In this document: piece after piece, positions 12,855-24,290 of the stretch
Position numbering within the stretch: the stretch's first letter is position 1
How the letters are laid out: each line of letters opens with the position of its first letter
Assembly (NCBI RefSeq): GCF_030247185.1
Contig: NC_080572.1
Location: 127,474,405 to 127,538,404, forward strand
DNA length: 64,000 nt
Reading direction: 5' to 3'
From: Malaya genurostris
Lineage: Eukaryota > Arthropoda > Insecta > Diptera > Culicidae
The notes under the pieces: model-generated
Told to the model about the DNA's origin: nothing
Databases searched by the model: none
What the model saw: the letters and a program-made list of their open reading frames with translations, nothing else
Translations under genes and position numbers: made by a program

Positions 12855-12971
<117 letters not shown>

Positions 12972-12984
12972 TTTTTGAATTTCA

Positions 12985-13705
12985 TTTAGATTCGAATTCT
13001 GGTTCCGGAATTCCAGGATGATATGCACAAAAAATGTGAAATTGATATCACTTAAATTCCTCGAAGTTGATTGAATCGAGTTCCACAAACTTAGAATCAA
13101 ATTAAAGGTCTAATGGTTCCAAACAAAGTTCCGGAATTTCATATGTATCCAACTTCCGGTTTCGGAAATGTGAAAATAATGCACCAAAAATGTGAAAATA
13201 ATGTCACCCACTTTTTTCGGAGATGGAAGTTCTAAGCCATAAGAATATCCCTATTTTCATTCCGATCAAATAAACCATAGATAGTCCCATAAATGATTTG
13301 CTGAATTTTATCCACGTCCGACCACCGGTACATTTTTTTCCAAAATTCCAATTCAAATCGTCATACAGAACCGTAAAAAATGTGTAGGTCATATTAGAGC
13401 ATGGTTGAATGAACCGAGTGTCACTATACCGTTATCCAGCTTTCGGTTCCGGAAGTACCGGCAATAATAATCAAATTTGATATGAAGTTCACTTCACTTC
13501 CTCACATATGATTGCATAGATTTTCACTAACTTAAATTCAAATGTAGTGTATCAATGTTGTAGTATTATGCAACAGAAATCTTCAAAACTATTTTCTGAA
13601 CTTTTTCAAATTGTAGTATTTCGGGAAATTTCTGCTGTAATATACAGGAAAAAGTGAAAATGAGAAAGGCATCATTTCGCCACTAGGTGGATTAAAACTG
13701 GTTTT
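12985..13705 (-). repeat. Mosquito interspersed repeat, copy with terminal motif
   Basis: Ends TGAGAAAGGCATCATTTCGC followed by CACTAGGTGGATTAAAA, the inverted form of the TTTTAATCCACCTAG start seen at 33072 and 50121. Inside are TTCCGGAATTTCA and the CCGTTATCCAGCTTTCGG words of the family. Complementary ends suggest a non-autonomous DNA element, or a tandem patchwork of them. Confidence 0.6.
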
Positions 13706-13709
13706 TCAC

Positions 13710-14410
13710 TGTTGGATCTCGTTGACACCCTTTTTCACCCCCAGCTTACCATTTCCATCCAGCGAGGACTTAGGGTCAATTTGTTCACAGTTCATCTTGT
13801 CATCCATCGCTTCGTCGTCGGTGTTACTGTTGTCAAGAGTATTGTTGTGGGTGGTTTCCGTTTTCTGTTCGTTTTCATTGATTTTTGCAGTCTTGGGGTC
13901 GTTCTAGTTGCTGTAGATGGTATTTGTTGTATATTGAATGCAGTTGCATGTTGGTTCAAGCATTTTGAACCAGGAGTACTGGGTTCTCTTGTTAACGTTG
14001 TTGAACGATTATCCTTGTTGTTCATTAAATGTGCTTTTTCACAGTTTCAGTGCAGGGTTTACCATACTGTAGGTTGTTAACAAAACTGACATGTAATCAG
14101 CTGTTTCTCGTAGGTAACCAGCGATTTACAAGGATGTCTTCTGCCGTATCCAAAAATTATATAAGATGGAATCGCCTTATGTAGTTGCATACGTAACACT
14201 CGCACACCATTTCGTATATGTGGGAAAAATTTCACCACACCTCCTCTTTCAATCGAAAGATTTTCTCTGTACTGCAACATATTTAATCGAATATAAGGCT
14301 CACTGACCTGCGGGGAAGAGTTGTGTACAAGCACTTCTATGGCACCGTTCACCACGTATGCTGGGTTTATTGTTAACTGAAGCGAATCTAATTGCATCTC
14401 ATTCATGTCT
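13710..14410 (-). pseudogene. LINE ORF1 fragment (gag-like), degenerate
   Basis: On the - strand it encodes IEVLVHNSSPQVSEPYIRLN, then GVRVLRMQLHKAIPSYI and a zinc-knuckle start KQLITCQFCEQP, followed by a Thr/Asn/Pro-rich tail. The order matches the ORF1 at 53619-54679 (AIEVHDLPPQTSDGYVRESM, VTCQFCEQPAHYG). Stops follow the CQFCEQP motif and the frame shifts, so it is a dead copy. It lies downstream, in - strand terms, of the reverse transcriptase at 14590-15640, so the two are separate insertions rather than one ordered element. Confidence 0.75.
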
Positions 14411-14589
14411 AAGAATGATATACACTGTAGCTTTGTTAAATTGTATTACTCAGAACAAGTACTCAGTAGAGGTAAACTTTGTACAATCTTATAGGAATAT
14501 TTAAATGGTTCTAAAATGAACTGTTTTGCGGAATTTCTCCGATGTTTACAACTATTGAGTACTTTTTGTTTATTTTATTTTATTTTATT

Positions 14590-15640
14590 CATATGACAAT
14601 AAAAGGTCTTAATTAATATAATGTAGTCAAGTTATAAAATTGTGGATCGTAACACTGTTGTATAGCTTCGCAAGAGATGTTATAAAAATGTTATAAAAAA
14701 TGCCAAATGTTCTGATGCATGCTGTTATCGGCTCATAAAATCTAAACTTCGTTCGGGGAAATCTCGGTTCATGCAAACCGGTAGAACGTAACGACCGATG
14801 TGAAGCACAGAAGTCAAGACTTGATAAAAGCTTCGGATCAATATTTCCGTTGATTACTTTCGCAACAAGCTTGTCGAATTTTTCTGCGCCATTGCAGTGA
14901 GTCCAAGCCAATCAGATGACAGCGATTGAGACACGGTGGAAGATTTTGCGGATTTTGCCAGGGAGGGTTTCTTAGAGCGAGTCGAACAAATCTTTTCTGC
15001 ACGCGTTCTATTTGTAATTAATGAGGGACGATGCAAATATAAAATGAGTTTAGAATCCAACAAAACACCAAGTTCATTAACACGATCAACTCTTTGAAGT
15101 GTTTGTCTGTAAATTTTATAGTCAAAGTTTGATGAATTCAATATTCGGTGGAATGTTATGACCTGACATCTTTCTATGCTGACGTTAAGCCAGTTCTTTT
15201 GACACCGAATTCATCCAGTAGCTTTTGAAGACGGACGTAGTCGTCAATAGAGTGAACCTCAAGGTATAGTTCCAAATCGTCGGCGATACTAATTGGCAGC
15301 CAACACCGAGCAGCAAAGTAGTGTTATTAAAAACGGCGAAAACAGAAGTGGACCCATGTTGCTGCCTTGAGGTACACCTGACACGTTTGTGAACGAAGAT
15401 GACATAAGAACGAACTTATGTGTTGCACCCAGACGCGATATCTTGCATAAAAGAATTCGGTGATCAATTCGGTCGAACGCCGCTTTTAGATAAGTGTATA
15501 CAGCATCCATTTGTACTTTTTCTTCCAAACACGAAATGCAGATCGAGGTAAAGTCCAGAAGATTAGTGCTGACCGAACGCTCGGGCATAAAGCCGTTTTC
15601 ATCAGTGGAGATGTAATTTTTTTGAACTCACATAACATAG
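14590..15640 (-). mobile_element. Jockey-type LINE, 5'-truncated reverse transcriptase and 3' end
   Basis: Reads on the - strand: palm/fingers ISTDENGFMPERSVSTNL and YLKAAFDRIDHRILLCKISR, then VSGVPQGSNMGPLLFSPF, then LGVLLDSKL and a C-terminal region KVINGNIDPKLLSSLDF. The YADD region is frameshifted (around 15250-15310), so it is inactive. The 3' end is an AATAAAATAAAATAAA tail near 14575-14590. The same family is present at 59690-60905. The 5' end is lost near 15640 with no endonuclease. Confidence 0.88.
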
Positions 15641-16680
15641 GCTTAGTATAACCCCGCGTTTAAACACGACACGACAGTTTTCACTGGAACATTCGTAGTG
15701 TTTCAGATCTATGCCATCGACGATGTTTACACTGCCATGGATTGTGAACCCGTTTCAATTCACGAAGCCTAGATTCCTAGCCTCGTCTCATGCTAGGCTG
15801 CTGCATGCTGCAACGCGGAGTCATTTAGTGTAGCGGAAGAAAAATCAATTGAATTATACTCGCCTCTACAGCACAGCGCACGAATACCTGGAACAATATT
15901 CCGAAGTCTTTAGTTTTAAAGCTAAGCTTCAAACCAGTTTTATAAAAAATATACGAAAAGCCAGCAATATCCTGGCCTTTTGACACAAGTCGTACCAGAT
16001 CCATTGGTTCTGTTACACTCAAGCAGCGAGATTAACGGGTTGAGACCAGAGAGGTGAAGCCAAAACTTATCGGTGTTCCTGTTTTCTTCTGTCCGGCGAC
16101 GCTTTCCACCTCTAGGTGTTGTTGAGTTTAGCGCTGGTCATTTAGGCTGAGCAGACGACATGCCGTTAATTTTTTTATTCAGTGAAATTACGGTTTCGAG
16201 AGCTGCTGGACTTGCATAGGTAATTGAAACAAAACGATATGCGACATGGTTGGCGCTTGTTGAGTCTAAGCAATATAAGTGCGAATGCTTCGACAATTTA
16301 ACTCTTCTTTGCAAGCGGTGCACAAGAGTAAAAGCTTGCCTTGGGTAAATATATCTCGCAAAACTGTAGTGTTTATGCCACAACAATTTTGGCTAATGTG
16401 CAAGTACAGGCTCGTACCCAGGATTCCGTTTCGGGAGGGGCCCTCAGACATTGTTACTGCAGATTGCTTATGTACCTAATTCTCGGTGCGCCTTTTACCG
16501 CCGTTTTTAATAGACATTTTTTCAACTGCTTCCACAGCTTCTTAACGTGTACTGCCATACCATTTCTAGCACACATGCCTAAGAACTCTTAAATGTACAT
16601 TTCTAAAGCGCCACAATCCACAATACTTGTGATGATGCAATTCGTGGAGAACGGAAAACATCATCTAAATTTATAGATCA
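15641..16680. other. No gene identified
   Basis: Mixed-composition sequence with short frames on both strands (15825-16592). No domain is recognised; transposon debris is likely given the surroundings. Confidence 0.4.
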
Positions 16681-17410
16681 TATTAGTTGATTACCATACA
16701 AACTTACTTTGGCTATACTGATTGCGGTTTCTGGTTTCGGAAATAGCGGCCTAAAATTTCAAAACGAGACTCAGATTTCTCAGAGATGACTTGAGGTTTG
16801 GGAACAGATAATAGTTCGAGGAAGCCAAAACAAGTGAACAAGGTGGATGGGCAACCCTGAGAACCACAAATCGCATAAGTTTGCACGAATTACATCGCTC
16901 AAAACGTTTTTCATAATCACCATCGCATAATTATATGACTGTAACTCATATTTTTCCCATATGATGTTATCGCACAATCTAACTGCGACGAAAAGCACAC
17001 AATCGCATAATCGTTTGAACAAACTCGCCGTAAACATAATTGAACTCGCATTAGTTCCATAAATGGTTGGCTGTACACGATATCCAAAATTTGCCTGAAT
17101 TATATCGCATTGTACGTAAAACATCTCGCACAAGATGATAATTTCTAGCATCCAATGAGATTGGTAATTCTGAGATTGGTAATTCTGACTTTACTGACTG
17201 AATATAAAAATATTTGGTTGCATTCTAATTCGGAGCGTTTTACTGAAAAATCTTGAACACTTGTTTGAAGAATGGTTGAGAGTATTGTATCAGTATCAGT
17301 ATCAGTATCATGGAGTATTAATGCAAACAACAGACTTGTTCGTGAAATAATACGAACTTCCTCGCAATAAGAAATTATTTAAACCTTTTCTTCTACGATA
17401 TACTGTGAAC
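16681..17410. repeat. Repeat remnants with scattered TCGCATAA words
   Basis: 16681-16800 matches the mosquito interspersed family (TTGGCTATACTGATTGCGG, TTTCTCAGAGATGAC). From 16870 to 17140 the words ATCGCATAA, TCGCACAA and TCGCATTG recur every 20-60 bp, as in a decayed tandem array. The 123-codon - strand frame here is probably a by-product. Confidence 0.4.
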
Positions 17411-17659
17411 ACATACGTGTGAATGCGAATGATAGTTTACATCACAAAACGTAATGAGTTATTTCGCACTGTAAGATCTTGCATATGCTTAGATATGCGA
17501 TGTGACTCAGTCATCTCTTCGATAAAAGAGGAATGTATTCGTCTGAAATCGGGTTTAACGTCAGCTAAGATATGGATGAGAGTAGAAAAACTCGGTAAAC
17601 GAACCACAAGTTTCAGGTTCGGGCCTCGATTCGTACAAATTCGTCGTTATTTTTTGCTT

Positions 17660-18416
17660 ATTAGGAGGATGTATGGTTAGAATCGGGTTAATGGAGTCAA
17701 TCTGTTCACAGTGTTTGGTGCCAGTTACCACTCTGGATTATTTAAAGTGCCAAGGTTTTTGTGACAGCGTAGTGCTCTTAAAATGTACACTATTTACCCG
17801 TCCCAATTTCACCTTCATCAGCGAGCAAACTAATTTGTTTTGGTTTTGCGACACTTGTCATCGAATATTCGTGATATTATAAAATCGTTGAATGAAACGG
17901 TGGTACATATGCGTGACTCTTATCATACAGCTCTTCAAGAGATAAAATCGTTAATAGAGTTCAATGGAACCCAACTGCAGATAGTTTCTGATAAATTCAA
18001 CACCAGAGCTCCCCCTGCTGGAACTCCCAAACGCCTAGCAAACAAGCGCCCTCCTACGGCATCTGGCTTAAATTCCCTAACCTGCGGCACAAAAATAGCT
18101 GTTGATGGCCTGCCTGTGCTGGCTTTACCCCCAACTGCACCAAATTTACCTTTCTCGAATTGCTAACAATATCACGGAGGATTACATCCGTTCATTAACG
18201 ACGAGTTGTTTATCATGTGAAGATGTTCATGTCAAAATGTTGGTGAAAAAAGATGTCAACCCAAAGGACTTGCGATCCATTTAATTGAGAGTTGGCATCG
18301 ATGCACGCCTTCAAGACGCTGCATTAGATACTGAAACATGGCCAGACGGAGTTTACTTCAGAGAATTTATTGATGACCGCGCGGGGTTTTTGAAAACGCC
18401 GAGAAAATCAAAATGA
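17660..18416 (+). pseudogene. LINE ORF1 with PHD-like finger, frameshifted
   Basis: Starts with SICSQCLVPVTTLDYLKC, QGFC and LFWFCDTC (a C-x2-C...C-x2-C pattern like the PHD finger in some LINE ORF1 proteins). After a frameshift at about 17870 it continues as IRDIIKSLNETVVHMRDSYH (coiled-coil like), a Pro-rich hinge and CGTKIAVDGLP. It then runs as FLSRIANNITEDYIRSLTTS, and after a stop at 18282 as LRVGIDARLQDAALDTETW and FREFIDDRAG. The order is normal for an ORF1 that precedes an endonuclease/RT ORF2, which follows directly at about 18570. It has at least three frame breaks, so it is inactive. Confidence 0.75.
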
Positions 18417-18559
18417 CACGATAGACACTCGACCACCGTTGGAGCTTGGGGACCAGTGGGTTACCATTCCAGTTTAGTATTTATGTATCAATGATTTTCA
18501 AAAAACCCACCACCGTGAACGCGATATCGGCGATGTAAAAATTCCTGAGAATGAGTTAA

Positions 18560-20672
18560 TCGGATCGACAGAAATCGAGAGCATTCAGTTCTATTACCAG
18601 AACGTTCGTGGTTAGAAATCAAAAGTTGATGACTTTTTTCTCTCATATACCGATGCCGACTTTGACACCATTGTACTTGGTGGCTTGATGACCGAATTAA
18701 CTCAGTGCAATTATTTGGAGATCAATACATTGTTTATCGAGTTGACAGAAATTCAAACAACAGCACCAGAAAAGTTGGAGGAGGTGTATTGATTGCTTTC
18801 AAATGTTCCCTAGACTCGTCGTTGTATATTGAGGGAATGTCGCACTGTATTGAACAGGTTTGCATCATCATACGGATGGCGCAGATAAGAATTTACGTTT
18901 GCTCGTTTTATTTGCCATGTGAAAAGTGACACGAATCTGACCTGATGTTGGAACATTTGAATTGTATTTAGCACGGAAGAGATCTCTGGATAATCGAGCT
19001 TATTTGGACCCATCATCAACGCGTACTAGACTTAGGCGTGAAGTTGTCGCTCATGAATTGCTGTTGGATTGATTAGCTCGCACTAATTTACAACAAATCA
19101 ATACCGTTTTCAATCACAACGGCCGCATATTAGAACTAATTTTCATTAGTCAGGATCCTCCATGCACCGTAACGACTGAACACGATGAACCGCTGGTTGC
19201 TTTAGACAAACATCACCCCGCGCTTAGATTTCGGCTTTTGCAATTACCTTGCATTCAGTACGTTGAAGCTCGTGAAACACATTCCTTGCATTTTAGGTAA
19301 ACCGATTTTGTCACTCTACGCCGTGGACTGCAACTGATCGATTGGACTCCAATAATACGTTGTTCGCATGTTGACGAAGCGGTCCTTATTTTCAACAACA
19401 TTGCACGGGCACTGATTAATAATCATACACCACCTTTTCGATTTCCTTCCAAGCCACCATGATCTAATGCCTATCTCCGTCGATTGAAAAAGAAACGTGC
19501 TTCAACGCTGCGAAGGTATACGAAAACGCGTAGCCCGTTCATGGGGATCGACTTTAAAATAGCTAGTAGCCAGCATAAATTGTACAATCGACAGCGTTAC
19601 ATATTGTATGTTTAAAAAATCCTGGATCAAATCCGTCGTCAACCTGCAAAGTTTTGGTTGTTTATAAAAACTAAACATAAGGAGCATGGATTGCCATCTA
19701 AAAAAACTGGAAAGGAAATTGCTCAGTCCTGTATTGAAAAATGCGGTTTGTTCGCAAAACATTTTTCATCTGTATTCCAGCATCATAATGTTGACAATAA
19801 TGATCTTCATTCACCCCTGGCCAAGCTGGTATACCCTCGGTCATACTGAAACGTAACATTAATAAACTCACTGTTCCTTTATTGAAAATATTCAATCTGT
19901 CACTGCAACAATCGAAATTTCCCTCCGAATGGAAAAAAATCATTTATGTTTCCTATATTTAAAAAAGACAGAAACGTGAAATTGTGAACTATCGTGAAAT
20001 AACATCGCTCTGCGCGGGTTCTAAATTATTCGAATTAATCGCAAATGAAACGATTCTATTCAACTGCCGTAGCGATATTTCTCCTGAACAACACGTTTTC
20101 ATCTCTGGTCGATCGGTCACAACCAACCTCATGGAATTTACGACGTTTTGCATCGACAACATTGCGAAAGGACTTCAAGTTGATACAATCTACACAGACT
20201 TGAAGGCAGCTTTTGATCGAATAAACCACGACATTGCATTAAAAAAATTAGCCAAGCTCGGATTCTCCCCAAGATTTTGTTGTTGGCTCGAATCATATCT
20301 CAAAGACCGCACCGTTCAAGTGAAAATTGTAATTGTTCCGGCGTACCCCAAGGTAGTAATCTTGGACCCATTTTGTTCGCTTTATTTTTTAATGATGTTA
20401 CATCAATCTTTACTGGAAGTTGTAAGTTGTTACATGCTGATGATTTCAAAATATTTGTTGTAGTTGAGAGTCTAGCGGATTGCTATCTGCTTCAATCGCG
20501 ATTATCTCGATTTATCGAATGGTGTACCGATAATCACATGATAGTGAGCAACGAAAAATGTGTTGGGATTTCATTCCATCATAAAACAAGCCGTGAGATG
20601 TTCACCTTCAACTACGCCATTGGAAATCATGTATTAGAATCATGTTGAATGTGTGAAAGATCTCGGTATATT
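18560..20672 (+). pseudogene. Jockey-superfamily LINE ORF2 (endonuclease + RT), degenerate
   Basis: Apurinic-like endonuclease start FYYQNVRG, then DADFDTIVLGG, GGGVLIAFKCSLDSSLYIEG and IRIYVCSFYLPCEK. The linker includes AKFWLFIKTKHKEHGLPSKK. The reverse transcriptase has YTDLKAAFDRINHDIALKKL, then (after a shift) CSGVPQGSNLGPILFALFFN and LLHADDFKIFVVV, where the usual [YF]ADD box reads HADD. Many stops and shifts. It breaks off at CVKDLGI at 20672, where a mariner terminus begins, so the 3' part is missing. Confidence 0.88.
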
Positions 20673-22345
20673 ACCTTATGATCAAAAAAGAACCGGAATT
20701 TTCATTTTAAAATTCCCGCGCTTGTCCGCTTACAATTTATAGGTGTGCGTGTGAGTGTGTGGCCGGCCGGTGTATGCTGGATCGTTGCGGGAAACTCTCT
20801 CCTGTTGTTCTGTTGCTACTCGGCGGTTCTGCGGACAATGGTGGGTGGATTTGACTCAAGCGGGTCTCAGTTAGCCTTAAATGCCGTTCTGGGGGGGACG
20901 AACGGAGGGCTTAACCGCCCTATTCTGTAAGCCGGTAGGCAATTCCGCTGGTTTCGGGTGTACAACAAGCTGCTATGCCGCCATGATCTCTAATTCCGTA
21001 ACTATAATGGGTCCTAGACGCCGATGACAAGGCCGGTATTAGGTATGCTACTGGGGCTTTCTTTAATATTCACATTTCATACCTGATTTTTCTGTCGCTT
21101 CCTTCTAACTTCTTTATTTCACAGGTAATCTACTAAAACTTTCACTTATCTTTTTCGGAGAAACTTTTCTTCCGATGTCTTTAGCTTTTGTCTTGCTTGA
21201 AGCGCTAATGTAATCTGATCAACTTTTCTTTATAACTTTCCGCCCCAGTAGCTCTCCTCTCCCCCACTATTTTGCGATCCCGCCCGCTCTATTTCCTGCT
21301 TTCCAGTCTCGAATGTTTCCGCGGTTTCCAGTGAATGTGTTTTTTGTAAAGTGTAAATGTTTAACAATGTTTCGCGTTTGTTTATTTAATTATTCATTTA
21401 GACCGTATTTTATATTTCGTAGCGCTGAACTTATATACATCCTCAAATCATTTTACAATATTTTTTTAAGATACCTGAACGTTTACAATATAGCTAAGAC
21501 AAGCTTTCCAACTGTAAGATTTATAGCATCTATGTACCACTTATGGCAAACTGAGATGATAACCTAGTCGTACCGAAAAAGTGTTATAAAAAATTCGCTT
21601 GCTCGCATTGCTGTACATTTTGGTATGGGGTAAAGGGTCCAAATGGTAACAACTTTTATTCTCTCAACGTTGGCAACACTTTTATACACATTCTGTCAAA
21701 CTTTGACGCATATCGTACGATTAGTTTTTGTTTGGCGTCTATACAAAGAAGTTGAAAAATTTTCGTGTGGCGATTTTTATAGTGGATGAAAATTTAGAAC
21801 AACGACTCGCCTTCGAAGCGCCATTCGGTCGATTGTTGTGCGGTTTCGACGTCATATTCATAGATCCACACCTCATCACCAGTTATGATGCATTCGATGA
21901 ATGTGGGGTCACTATCTGCGTTGGAAATCATCTCTTTGGCCACATCAACACGACGCTGTTTTTTAATGAAATTCAGCTTTTTTGGCACCAGCCGAGAAGC
22001 GACGCGTTTCAAACCCAAAACATCAGTTAAAATGTGTTCGGCTGATCCATAAGAGATGCCCAACAACACAGCAATCTCTCTAATCGGTACAGAACGATTT
22101 TGCAACACGATTCGCTTCGCCGATTCAATGTTTTCTTCAGTAACAGATGTTGTTGGGCGGCCAGGGATCTCATCATGATCCAAGCTTGTACGACCACCTT
22201 TGAAGCGTTTATACCACTCGTATGCCTGTGTTTTTTCTAGACACGATTCACCAAAGGCCTTTTCTAACATTTTCAACGTTTCGGAACACTTAAATCCATT
22301 TGCAACACAAAATTTGATGCACGCACGTTGTTCTAAATTGCACCT
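20673..22345 (-). mobile_element. Fold-back mariner, copy 1 (interrupted and 5'-truncated)
   Basis: The left end CCTTATGATCAAAAAAGAAC begins inside the LINE at about 20675. After 20727 it is interrupted by a 913-bp insert and resumes at 21641 with the CAACGTTGGCAACACTTTTA terminal-repeat sequence. The - strand frame 21794-22345 encodes the N-terminal ~180 residues of a mariner-type transposase up to the first catalytic-aspartate motif TGDEVWIYEYD, then stops. The stop arises because the sequence turns into an inverted copy of the element's own 5' end (ATCCACTATAAAAATCGCC). The other side is cut at about 22345, before the start codon, and joins an RTE fragment. Confidence 0.85.
20728..21640. 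mobile_element. Unidentified 913-bp insert inside mariner terminus
   Basis: Interrupts the mariner terminal repeat exactly between CGCGCTTGTCC (20717-20727) and AAATGGTAACAACTTTTATT (21641 on). In the intact copy at 55.4 kb these two parts are contiguous. GTCC occurs at both junctions (20724-20727 and 21637-21640), consistent with a 4-bp target duplication. The first ~340 bp are unusually GC-rich (GGCCGGCCGG, GGGGGGGACGAACGG); the rest is pyrimidine-rich and then AT-rich. I see no terminal inverted repeats, poly(A) tail or long reading frame, so its class is unknown. Confidence 0.65.
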
Positions 22346-22713
22346 ATAAAGCTTCTTCCTCTCATGCATTTTGTTTTCGATACATTTATAGTCAGTTCGA
22401 TACGCCTAGCTTCAGCTTTCAATCCGATATATGTTTCCATCATCTTCTCAAAGTTACGTGTCCAATATCAACGTTGTCAGCGAATCCAAAAAAGCTGCAC
22501 GGGCTTTCGGAAGATCGTGCTACTCGTGTTGATTCTCGCTCTTAGAATTACACATTTCAAAGCAGGAGAGTCCAATAACTTACCGTTGTCCTATCTGAGA
22601 TTCGAAGGTACTCGAGAGCGTCCCAGATACTCGGACGTAACACATCACTCTATTCATTGTTCCTTTGACAAATCGCGTCAGTTTATCCGGAAAACCGTAT
22701 TCGTGCATAATCT
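22346..22713 (-). pseudogene. RTE-type LINE reverse transcriptase, C-terminal part
   Basis: - strand reading next to the mariner: MHEYGFPDKLTRFVKGTMN, then VMCYVRVSGTLSSTFESQIG and VIGLSC. This is the RT segment (NGFP.KL.R, VRV.G.LS..F....G..QGD.LSC) that follows the FIDFKAAYD motif in RTE/JAM-like LINEs. The matching upstream half is at 23454-23700, so the mariner at 22716-23451 has split one RT. After VIGLSC the frame decays. Confidence 0.7.
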
Positions 22714-22715
22714 AT

Positions 22716-23451
22716 CAGGTGTACAACTTTGCTTCCGCCGTTTTCCGATAGGTGGCTGTACCGGATGAGGCGGGTAAAATACATAGACTGTTACAATTCG
22801 AAAAAATCTGCAACTGAAGCGCATCGAATGCTTTCAGAAACTTACGGTGATGCTGCTCTGAGTAAAAGAACGTATCGAGAGTGGTTTCAACGTTTTAAAA
22901 ATGGTGGATTCGATGTCAAAGACAAACATGATGGTTGAAGAGAAAATAACTTCAAAGATGAACAACAATTTACTACGAGCTCTGAAAAAACCGGGTAAAA
23001 CCATCACAGGAGATCGCTACCGAACGCAACTAATGCGCCTTAGTTGCGCGCTAAAAGAAAAGCAGCCACAGTATCAAGAGCGACATAACAAAGTCATCTT
23101 CCAACACGACAATGCTCGGCCTCACGTCGCAAAGATGGTCAAAAAGCACCTGGGAACGCCGTATTCCCCAGATGTCGCCCCTTCTGACTTCCACCTATTC
23201 CGTTTGATGGCACACGGCCTGGCAGATCAACATTTTCTATCCTTCGAAAAGTTGGAAAAATAGATTGCTTCATGGATAGCGTCAAAAAGGACTCCTTTTT
23301 TTCGAGCCGGGATCCGAAAATTTCCGGAAAGATGGGAGAAAGTTGTCGCTAGCGACGGACAATATTTTGAATAATACATCTGTAAGCACTTTTTCGCAAT
23401 AAAGCTTTAAATTTTGGGAAAAAAACGGCGGAAGCAAAGTTGTACACCTAA
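22716..23451 (+). mobile_element. Mariner element with internal deletion
   Basis: Terminal inverted repeats AGGTGTACAACTTTGCTTCC (22717) and its complement ending 23449, continuing through GCCGTTTT, with TA duplications at both ends. The transposase start reads RRVKYIDCYNSKKSATEAHR, TYREWFQRFKNGGFDVKDK. It then jumps after about residue 75 to ITGDRYRTQLMRLSCALKEK, HDNARPHVAKMVKKHLGTPY and SPDVAPSDFHLFRLMAHGLA. The middle, including the first catalytic Asp, is deleted; the second Asp (HDNARPH) and the final PDxAPSDFHLF region remain. It is non-functional and inserted into an RTE reverse transcriptase. Confidence 0.92.
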
Positions 23452-23453
23452 TA

Positions 23454-23702
23454 CCATAGATGATCTAGATCGATAGCGTTGTATGCCGCTTTGAAGTCAA
23501 TAAATAGGTACTTGTCTTATCGCGAATATGTGATCCGCAGTGACGCGGGCCTCAGTAAATCTCGCTTAGTACGAATATGAATTCGTTAGCCATTTGTGAT
23601 AGACGACGGAAAAGGATTGGAGAGAGTACTTTGTACGCGTTCAGCAATGTAATTGCGCGGTAGTTGAAAAAGTAAAGCTTTACACCATTTTTGTAGTTAA
23701 CC
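23454..23702 (-). pseudogene. RTE-type LINE reverse transcriptase, N-terminal part
   Basis: - strand reading: NYRAITLLNAYKVLSPILF, RRLSQMANEFI, then (shifted) KYLFIDFKAAYNAIDLDHLW, ending at the mariner. ITLLN.AYKVLS.ILF.RL and LFIDFKAAYD are hallmarks of RTE-clade reverse transcriptases. A stop lies in SEIY*GPRHCG. Together with 22346-22713 it forms one split gene remnant. Confidence 0.82.
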
Positions 23703-24150
23703 ATGACAATCGAAGATCTGATGAAGGATGGGGAAGACTGGTGTACAAGCAATCAATTCTACCCATCAGACTCATTTCGCGTGACCTTTGCCGATTCTGC
23801 ACTTCCAAATTATTTGGTAGTGGGAGGGGTTCGTTTACCTATCCGAATGCACATACCACGAGTTATGCACTGCTCGAATTGCAAAAAGTTTGGGCACATT
23901 GTACACTTCTACCGCAATAAACCGAGATGCGGTTAATATGGGGAAGGTCATGAAGACGATTCCTGCAGAAAGACCACTAATAAGATCATTTACTGTAGCA
24001 AAAGTCTTCATGATCTCTCGGTGTGTCCAACATACATACAACGGGAAAAAAACTTCTTTACTAACTCTAGGGAAGTATGTCGCCCCATAATACGGCATCC
24101 TTTCTTCTCCTATAATAACAAGACAATCGGCCACGTTAAGCTAAAGCAAA
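23703..24150 (+). pseudogene. Jockey-type LINE gag (ORF1) fragment with zinc knuckles
   Basis: Encodes DSFRVTFADSALPNYLVVGG, RLPIRMHIPRVMHCSNCKKF and GHIVHFYRNKPRCG. A stop follows; the same frame then continues YGEGHEDDSCRK, KIIYCSKSLHDLSVCPTYIQ to about 24140. The pattern C-x2-C-x4-H followed by NKPRCG and a second C-rich knuckle is the nucleic-acid-binding end of Jockey ORF1 proteins. Some knuckle cysteines are replaced (FY where C is expected; G*Y for GKC), so it is dead. Its left border abuts the RTE fragment. Confidence 0.8.
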
Positions 24151-24228
24151 TGAGCTAAATAAAATTTTAATTGAAAAAAAAAGTTATAGCTAACGAATTT
24201 CTGGTTACAGAATAACGGGGTATCAGGA

Positions 24229-24290
24229 ATCAGATTTAATCGGCTCAAGTGGCACGTTCCCCTAGTTTTTTCAAGATTTGTGACTTACCA
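24229..24290 (+). repeat. Short retroelement 3'-tail repeat, copy 2
   Basis: GGAATCAGATTTAATCGGCT followed by CAAGTGGCACGTTCCCC and CAAGATTTGTGAC. Homologous to the copies at 6190 (+), 50826 (-) and 54067 (-). Confidence 0.55.

Noticed and set aside
16780..17151. 123-codon - strand frame
   Set aside because: No motif; it lies in a decayed array of TCGCATAA words.
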